From positions 99,901,128-99,965,127 of the forward strand of contig CM061133.1 in NCBI GenBank assembly GCA_030789695.1: a stretch of DNA of 64,000 nt. The letters are read 5' to 3'. Shown here one piece after another: positions 56,917-64,000 of this stretch. The stretch is from Scilla litardierei (lineage: Eukaryota > Streptophyta > Magnoliopsida > Asparagales > Asparagaceae). The position numbers and the translations under genes are program-made. Every line of letters starts with the position of its first letter. Position 1 is the first letter of the stretch. The notes beneath the pieces are model-generated. The model had not been told where the DNA came from. It ran no database searches and was given only the letters and a program-made list of their open reading frames with translations.

Positions 56917-58410
56917 CTTAAGTATGGTCTTCAAACCGTTAATTTTCTTGAGTCGTTATATACGAATATTTGGTATTAATTCTGTCAGTTTCAATATGGA
57001 TTTCGTATCGATGGACATCCTTGAAACTTGATGAGTTTCTTTTTTCATGTTTTCTGAGAGTTCTGGGCATCCTCAGTTTTTAGGAGTTTTACCTGTTTGC
57101 AATCCTCAAGTTAGATGTCCCAAAGATAGTACTTCGAGACTATCATTAGGGTGAGATGCTTTTGATAGCATGCGTCATAAGGGATCATGTTGATGGTAAA
57201 ATTATCCATAATTTGTTTGACAGGTTCACTAAGTCAAACTTATAGCAAACATTGCCATTTAGTTGCAACATATATGTTAATGCATAAAAACATAATCATT
57301 CATTGCTATTTCTTGTCATTGCTATTTCTTGTCAATGTATACTTTATCTTCTCTTTCCCTTTCTTTTATTATTCGATGTAATTTTTGTACTCCCCATGTT
57401 TCCATTTTGAACTTTGGGTCCAATTGGCCAATAATAATTATTCAAAATTTTGAAATCAATAATTGCGACATGTGCCATTATGCATAATTATTTGTAAGCA
57501 CAATTACATGATCTATGGTATCAATTTATGGTAATGATAAAAAATGTCATGCATAATAAGCATAGAGCAAATAGGCTAATTGTGTGGATCGACCAGTCAC
57601 CATAAATAAATAACGTCGATAGTCCAAATTATACCTTTTTACATAAATTAAAAAGAAAGAAAAAAATACAACTTTGGATACCACATGGGTCCCATAAAAA
57701 TTCTTCTTCATCAGTGGTTGCCTCTGCCATCGTGGAATTAGCCATTAATCTTGGACATTACTGATGGAAATTGAATTCCACCCCAAGTGATTTTGATGAT
57801 GAGCACACCAAATGAAGCTTTGTGTACTAACTACACTACGATTAAGTGTGCAGGTTGTGCGACAGATGAAAAGCTTTATGCATACTCAAAGAATCGCAAT
57901 CTACGCTCAAAGACAAGGACGAATGTTGCTGAGGTCAATGATGAAGCTCAAAGCTCAACTAGAACAAGAAGCTCAAGTGAAAGCTCACATCTACTCCATC
58001 AGTTGATCAAGCTTCCGAAGACGTGTCCTAGCCTATAGTGAGTGTGTTGTGTCTTTCTTAGGGTTATGTTAAAGCCAATCATATATACAAATCACACACA
58101 CACAAATGATTTCAAAAACATCTTACATGTCTTTTAAATCATTTTCAAAAAGATATTGAGAGCTTTTTCTAGTCGTTTTATATTTCCGTAGTGAAACTCC
58201 ACTACACCCTGGAGTTAACTACTTAATTGACTAGCTGTGGTTCAGAAGAAACTCCTCTGGGAGTCGACTACCAAAGGTAGGGAGTCGACTACCAGCTGAG
58301 AATCAAGTTCTCTTGAAACACACTGGGAGTCGACTACCACTCCTAGGGAGTCGACTACCAGCTGTCGAAGTTTGACGTTTTGACTTGATTTTTGACATAT
58401 CTTTAATTGA
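56917..58410 (+). repeat. 1.46-kb direct repeat, copy 2
   Basis: This is the partner of 50770-52245. Compared with copy 1 it has a small duplication (CATTGCTATTTCTTGTCATT, 57302-57322). It runs from the 3' non-coding region into LTR 2. Confidence 0.92.
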
Positions 58411-58731
58411 TGTCACACACACACAAATGATTTCAAAAACATCTTACATGTCTTTTACATCATTTTCAAAAAGATATTGAGAGCTTTTTCTAGTCGTTTT
58501 ATATTTCCGTAGTGAAACTCCACTACACCCTGGAGTTAACTACTTGATTGACTAGCTGTGGTTCAGAAGAAACTCCTCTGGGAGTTGACTACCAAAGGTA
58601 GGGAGTCGACTACCAGCTGAGAATCAAGTTCTCTTGAAACACACTGGGAGTCGACTACCACTACTAGGGAGTCGACTACCAGCTGTCGAAGTTTGACGTT
58701 TTGACTTGATTTTTGACATATCTTTAATTGA
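57762..58731 (+). repeat. Sirevirus-like LTR 2, truncated at the right
   Basis: It starts TGATGGAAATTGAATTCC as in LTR 1, but stops at 58731 where a different LTR begins. It contains a 321-bp tandem duplication. The remaining 1.1 kb of this LTR is not seen in the window and would be expected beyond the inserted element. Confidence 0.85.
58090..58731 (+). repeat. 321-bp tandem duplication in LTR 2
   Basis: Two units, 58090-58410 and 58411-58731, both run from TCACACACACACAAATGATT to GACATATCTTTAATTGA. LTR 1 has a single copy. The second unit ends exactly where the long LTR starts (58732). Confidence 0.92.
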
Positions 58732-59502
58732 TGTCACGCCCCGCTTCCCTAAAATGGAAGACGAGACGTGAGGATGTCCGCTCAGACGTGGAGCTGTGAA
58801 GCTGCAATCTGATAAGCGTCTATAAAATTTCAAATGGCAGGTCCTTGCAACCACGATTCGAAACAAAGCTAATAATAATTTAAAGCAGAAATAAAATCCA
58901 CCAATAACATCCAGATTATTCCAACATTCAGAGGCAAGTTGTAAAGGAAAGTACAAGAGTCTGAAAAGAGGCCTAAAGCATGTCCGACATAATACATAAC
59001 ATCAACATGAAAAGAGAGGTGCTACTGTCACGCCCCGCTTCCCAAAATGGACGGAGACGAAGCGTGACTAAGGCCCGCTTAGGCCAGAGCTGAGAAGCTC
59101 GGACCCAATAAGCGTCTGTAGGGGGTACCATAAAAAAAAGTTTCAGGTTCTTGCATTAATAAAGTTCGAAACAATAGGAAGTACAGAAAGGAAGTTGCAT
59201 TCATTAAATTAGAGCTATAATATCCAACGAGTACAAAGTCTAACAAAAAGCCTAAACATGGCAACAAAAGATTTAAAAGCAAACCTAAAACTAGTAACCT
59301 CTGAAAGTGTCGACTAAAAGACCTCAAGGTCTGGTCCCTGTCAGGCACGTACTCTGGGTCGACGTCCTCGGCTCCTCGTACTCCAGTGAATCTGCCTCGT
59401 CCACAAACTCTGGCTGAGCACCTGACGTACAGCACCCAAGAGAAAGGAACTGTACGTCAGGTAAAGTCTACAAAAAGGGTTAGACTTTACTGCAAGTGCA
59501 CC

Positions 59503-59610
59503 GAACTTTAAACAACGGTTTACTGGTTGATTAGCATGCTGAGGTTCTATTACACAACAGTTTACTGGTTGATTAGCATGCTGTGGTTATAACAGAGTAA
59601 CACAACAGGA
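59503..59610 (+). repeat. Duplicated 53-bp block in the solo LTR
   Basis: ACAACGGTTTACTGGTTGAT plus TAGCATGCTGAGGTT and ACAACAGTTTACTGGTTGAT plus TAGCATGCTGTGGTT lie about 50 bp apart (59511 and 59563). Confidence 0.85.
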
Positions 59611-59850
59611 AGTAACGCAGCAGGAAAGTAAAACGGGACAAGTAGTAGTCGTAGCGTGTACTACCGACTACGGGACTATCCTAAAGGTGTCAGGACAAGA
59701 CGGAACTGGACAAGAGAAGACAGGACACGACACGACTGACAGGACTTGTAAAACACGAAGGGTTCACGCCTTACGGTTCGAGGGGGATCAGACCCTCTCA
59801 CCGTGCGCACGCTCAACCCTACCCCAAACCCCAGAACTCAGGACAGGAAG

Positions 59851-60070
59851 CACGGAGATCACTTTCGCAAGGAAAGCACCTGAAACGCCCGTAGGCTTTT
59901 TGTAACACGGAGATCACTTTCGCAAGGAAAGTATCTGAAACGCCCGTAGGCTTTTTGTATCACGGAGATCACTCCCGCAAGGAGAGCATCTGAAACGCCC
60001 GCAGGCTTTTTGTATCACGGAGATCACTTCCGCTCGGGAAGCATCTGAAACGCCCGAAGGCTTTTTGTGT
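59851..60070 (+). repeat. 55-bp tandem repeat, four copies
   Basis: Units start at 59851, 59906, 59961 and 60016. Each begins CACGGAGATCACT and contains GAAACGCCCG.AGGCTTTTTG. Period is exactly 55 bp; the second arm of each unit (TTTCGCAAGGAAAG or variants TCCCGCAAGGAGAG, TTCCGCTCGGGAAG) keeps an inverted complementarity. Confidence 0.95.
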
Positions 60071-62724
60071 AACAGGGACAAGACACGACCAGTGTACGGG
60101 AGAGTTATTCTAGGGTGTCCACACGCACGCACACACAAGATAATCCTAAGGTGTCACAAGTTGTTGTTCGTCGGACTTAGACTTCGTCGTCAAGTCTAAG
60201 TCGTCAGGGTGACCCAGACGCTATCATTTCACGTCCAGATCTAAACACTCACAGTCTAACAGTTCTAACAATTTAAGACCAAGACGCGGTCAAAAATGCA
60301 AGTGGGTACACTTGCCTGCGATGGCGAGTGTGTCGTCCTCTCGAAGCATCTCGTCCAAGCGTCTCGTCCGCGGAAGTCCGTCTGAAACAGTGCCGTGGCG
60401 ACGGTGTCAGGTCTCGTTTTCAGTAATTCCTATTAGGGTTCATTTCTAGGTTAATCGGGGCTACCCTAATAGTCACCTGTCAAAATGTCTGTTCAGCCTA
60501 TCCGACGATTCTATCCTATGTGCACAGTCAAGAAGTCCGATCGTCGATCTTCTATAGTGACAACATTTTACTGATGCGGAAAATTAAATTTAATTGTAGT
60601 TGTCCAGTTTTAGTTTAGGGTTCAGTTTTACTACGGTGTGGGTTTTACTACTCGTTAGGGAAACTAACCTCGTAATGTCGTCCAACAAGCAGAAGTCGGG
60701 TCTGAACGGCGAAACGTCGGCATCGTCTGGAACTCCTCGGCCACGGGTAGCGCAGCGAGGTACCTCTGGACAGCGGGGTGGTGGCGTGAAATCAGCGAGC
60801 TAATCAGCGATCCTCCTCCCGTTGCGAGTAGCGCAACGGTTCTTCACGATAACGGCGACGTCGGCTAAAAGTACGTGCGTGCAGCAATGCACGTGAACTC
60901 TGAGAGTCCAAGGGGGCTGTTGGTAGATGAAGTGGGACCAAAGAAAGATGCTCGACCCGGTGGATGGCCGACAGCGCGAGCGCACGGCGGTGGGCGGCCG
61001 TGAGAAGCCGGGGAGGACAGATTCGCGCCATGTCCGTTGTCGCGCGTCTCAGTGAAATTTCAGAGATGAACAGAGGAAACGGGAATTTGCAGTGGGTAAA
61101 GGACTTCAAGATGAAGCCAACGGCAGTGGAGTTGTCGCCGGGGGTGGTCGGAGGTGGCCGTGCGTGGGCGACGAAGTTCAGCTTCCAGATCTGTGAAAAA
61201 CAGCGGATGCGACGTGTTCCGACGAGGATTCCGGGAGCTACAGGTGGGCTATGAGTGTGAGGAAAATTGCAGTTAGTAGGTGGTTTCGACAGGAATCCAA
61301 CGGCGGTAGGGTGGTTGTCGTAGGTGGCCGGATGGCCGGTGGGCGTGAGTTTTTTCGGCGGTGGCGCAGATCTGTAAAACTGTCGTTTGGGTTGTGTTTG
61401 AAAGCGTTTTGAGGGAGATAGAGATGAGGGAAGAGGGTAAGGGGAGGTGGAGATGCTTGGGGGGTCAGAGGGGAGTTGATCAGGGGTGGTGGTTGCCGGA
61501 GGGGTGGCCGGAGGTGGTCGGCCGGCGGTGTTTTCCGGCGAGGCACAGTTCTGGCCTGGGCTGTGTTTTGTGTGGTTTTAGATGGCTTTTGAGAGCTTTG
61601 GAGAGGAGGAGGAGAAGGAGGAGGAGGAGGAGGAGAGGGTGGTGGCCGGAGTTGGGGGGCTGGTGGTGGTTGCCGGCGGCGAGGAGGAAGAGCAAGAAGC
61701 CGGCGGCTAATGGGTTCCTCTTGCTTGCGTTTCATGTAGGGTTTGGGGAGAGTTGGTTTTAAAAGAGAGAAAGTTGCTAAAGAGGTTTTAAAAAGGGGTA
61801 TAAGTTGAGGGATGACTAGGAGAGAGGGTGAGTGAAGAGGTGTGCAAAGTGGGAAAAGGTTGGGTGAGGGTAATGACAGAAATATTTCCCATGATACGTA
61901 TGAGATTTGATTAGGAATTGATTAGATTTGAATTTCAAATGATTAGTGGCTAATCAACGGTTGAAATTGATTAGCGGATATCTTCCACTACGGGCATCGG
62001 AAAAATAATCCGAAAATACCGGGACGATCGTGGAGACGAGAAGTACGGGGCTACGGTGTCCGATCATGCATAACGCCTACCAAGAATTTACGTAAAATTG
62101 GAAACGGCGTTTTGAGTCAAATGACTAAAACGCCCCTATCTTTCAAAATCGTTTTGCGAGAAAACGAGCCGTGAAAAGACGTTCCCAAAAATTACTATAA
62201 AATTCTACACTCCCAAACGATCACAACGGCATATCGCATCGCTCATGCCAGAGCTCAGAAAAACCAAATAAAATACGTGCACGAAAAAGTACGTGTACGT
62301 AGAAAATACGAACGGTCGGAAAGCGGCCGTTACAGCTACACACCGACAGCCTAATAGCGACTAAGCAGAAAACAACAACAACAAGAGGGAGCTCTAGGAC
62401 TGGTCTCCAATGTCATCGAACTCAACACCTGCAACCTGTTCGTCCACGACGACCAACTCTGGCAAAGAATCTAACATGTGACAACCAAAAGAGAAAAGGG
62501 GCACATGTCAGCAAGCCTACTAGAGACTTGTGCAAGGAAACTAAAAGAAAGGAAAGCAACCTAGCAGTTCTAAAATATGCGATGACATGGCAGTTCAAGG
62601 CATGGATGCAACAAGTAAGAAAGTGCAACAAGTATGACATGGCAACAAGTATGACATGGCAAGGGTAGCAAAGCTACTAACATTCACATGGATTTTACAA
62701 GTCAAGTAAACACGTCAAGTAAAC

Positions 62725-62886
62725 ACGTCATGCACAGGGTTTATGCCTTACAGCTGAAGTGGCTGTACGGGCACACTTCTACGTTGAGTGGTCGCTTAAC
62801 CCTACCCCAATCCCAGAGTTTACGCCTTAAAGCTGAAGTTGTTGATCTGGCAAATTTCTAAGCTAAGTGGTCGCTTAACCCTACCC
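62725..62886 (+). repeat. Two-copy repeat in the outer LTR, about 78 bp
   Basis: Both units contain TTTA(T/C)GCCTTA(C/A)AGCTGAAG and GTGGTCGCTTAACCCTACCCC. The equivalent stretch of the nested LTR (59760-59830) has a single copy. Confidence 0.8.
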
Positions 62887-64000
62887 CTCCACGTGTAATC
62901 GGGCATTGGCTTTTGACCAACACATGTAGCCCACTTCTGGATCACGAGCCAGGAAGTGTATTTGGCCTAGGGTTGTTCCTGCAACGCATGTGCCTGGCCT
63001 CAATAAGCAAGTACAAGTAGCGTGTGCTACGAATGCAACATTCAAGCATGGATTGACATCAGGATGCATGGCATGGCATGGGTACAATTAATGTGCGTAC
63101 AGATAAGGAATTTAAACGTGACAAGCATGACAGAGCAAAAGTAATGAGCATACAAATATGGAATTTAAACGTGACAGGCAATAATGCATGAATGGCATGG
63201 CAAGGTGACAGATCTAGCTTCGTTGTCAAGCTAGATCTTAAAGTTGCGTCTAGGCGAGTATCATTTCGTCGCCTAGTCTCTTTTACGCTAAAAACGGGGA
63301 ATGGCTTAAAACATGGCCTAAAGTACAAATTGGCAAGTTTCACTTGCCTGAAATACGTGCTGGTATCACAATTCTCAAAGTTCATTCAAAGATTCATAGG
63401 GTCCAGAGCTCCCACGCTCAGTCCAACAATCAGCATACAGTCCCGTATTATTAAGTTGGATTAGTGAGTTACAAAACAGTAAAGATAATTGTTTTTAATC
63501 TTGAATTAACATGCGATGGTTGGGGTTCCTACGGTGCAGATCTTACCTCGACACGACACGAGAGCTACTCTGACTTCGGGTAGCGACGTCAGGGGTTGGA
63601 TTCCTGTAGTGCGTACGGTACGGGACGACGGTTACTCTGAGATAAAACACGTGCACGAATAAGTTTGTGACGATGGGCTAGAATTATTAGACTAATCCTA
63701 ACACGTCTAATGATCTAATTTTAACTAGTTTTCTGTCCTACGATGGTTTCACATCAAAATTCATGAGCGTTAAATTACTAACACATCAACTACATCAAGT
63801 TGCTAGCACGAATAAGCATACAACAATTATATAAAGCAACCTAGGCTAACACGTTAATTAAAAGTTGTGCACACAAAACTTCTACCCTACGGTTAATCAT
63901 ATTAACATCAATACATTAAGTCCGCTAGCTAAACATCGTTTATTAAGGTTACTAGCATGCAAACACAATTTCATTAAATCCGATCACATCTATAATGGTT

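Larger units (their letters stand above)
59026..62334 (+). mobile_element. Nested solo LTR, 3309 bp, with GCTAC target duplication
   Basis: It starts TGTCACGCCCCGCTTCCCAA and ends AAGCGGCCGTTACA. It is flanked by a perfect 5-bp duplication GCTAC (59021-59025 and 62335-62339). It contains two tandem repeats and a GC-rich, GGAGGA-rich region (61600-61690). No primer site or internal genes are present, so it is a solo LTR of unusually large size. It is related to the LTR into which it inserted. The open stretches within it (for example 61238-61762 on both strands) are composition effects, not genes. Confidence 0.92.
58732..64000 (+). mobile_element. Very long LTR (outer), continues past the window
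   Basis: It starts TGTCACGCCCCGCTTCCCTA at 58732 inside LTR 2. After a nested solo LTR (59026-62334) related sequence continues to the end of the window. Shared landmarks with the nested copy include the AAGCGTCT motif, the ACATGTGACA...AAGAGAAA...CACATGTCAG block (compare ACGTACAGCA...AAGAGAAAGG...TACGTCAGG at 59427), and CGCTTAACCCTACCCC. No coding sequence is visible, so most or all of this is LTR. A Ty3/gypsy origin is likely from the TGTCACGCCCC start (inference). Confidence 0.65.

Noticed and set aside
61238..61762. Overlapping Pro-rich and Arg/Trp-rich open frames on both strands
   Set aside because: They lie wholly inside a solo LTR defined by a perfect target duplication and reflect GGA/GGT-rich composition, with no recognisable domain.

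Overview
This window is nuclear DNA from a flowering plant, most likely a eudicot with a transposon-rich genome. The evidence is a class I starch branching enzyme gene split by GT-AG introns, plant lineages of Ty1/copia and Ty3/gypsy retroelements primed from initiator-Met tRNA, Helitron-type ends, hAT and Tourist-type MITEs, and a SINE. No bacterial, organellar, CRISPR or toxin locus is present. The species cannot be named from the sequence alone.

The only convincing host gene is a starch branching enzyme of the SBE I class on the minus strand. Eight exons between 17354 and 9406 join in frame into 620 codons covering the end of the transit peptide, the CBM48 domain and most of the GH13 barrel, with all catalytic motifs intact. 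The first exon (start codon) and the last exons (about 170 C-terminal residues in relatives) were not found. One intron is 4.55 kb long and holds DNA-transposon and copia debris; the other introns are 108 to 650 bp.

Layout by region. 1-9.4 kb: repeats, a broken hAT transposase with its right end, a large non-autonomous DNA element, and a Ty3/gypsy relic carrying a small hAT MITE with perfect 8-bp target duplications. 9.4-17.4 kb: SBE1. 18.1-20.0 kb: a Helitron-like element with a tandemly amplified 5' end. 20.6-22.8 kb: a second copy of the large DNA element family. 22.9-28.6 kb: a short-LTR retroelement (LTRs of 285 bp) containing a truncated Athila-like element in its body and two foldback MITEs in one LTR. 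28.6-33.9 kb: mostly anonymous sequence. 33.9-40.1 kb: a complete Reina-like chromovirus with near-identical LTRs and a perfect target duplication, disabled by one stop and one frameshift. 40.1-44.4 kb: foldback and Tourist-like MITEs and microsatellites. 44.4-58.7 kb: Sirevirus-like copia material, including a solo LTR with perfect target duplication inside an RNase H gene, a SINE inside an LTR, an antisense copia pol relic, and an element that keeps gag and an env-like gene but has lost pol. 58.7-64 kb: a very long LTR containing a related 3.3-kb solo LTR with perfect target duplication.

Apart from SBE1, the window is a nested record of transposition. Relative ages can be read from it: the Reina-like element and the solo LTRs with intact target duplications look recent, and the copia, gypsy and hAT coding relics look old. 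I did not find an undescribed multi-gene system. The most unusual structures are the Helitron 5'-end array, the pol-less gag plus env-like Sirevirus, and the tandem duplication whose edge coincides with an LTR insertion site.
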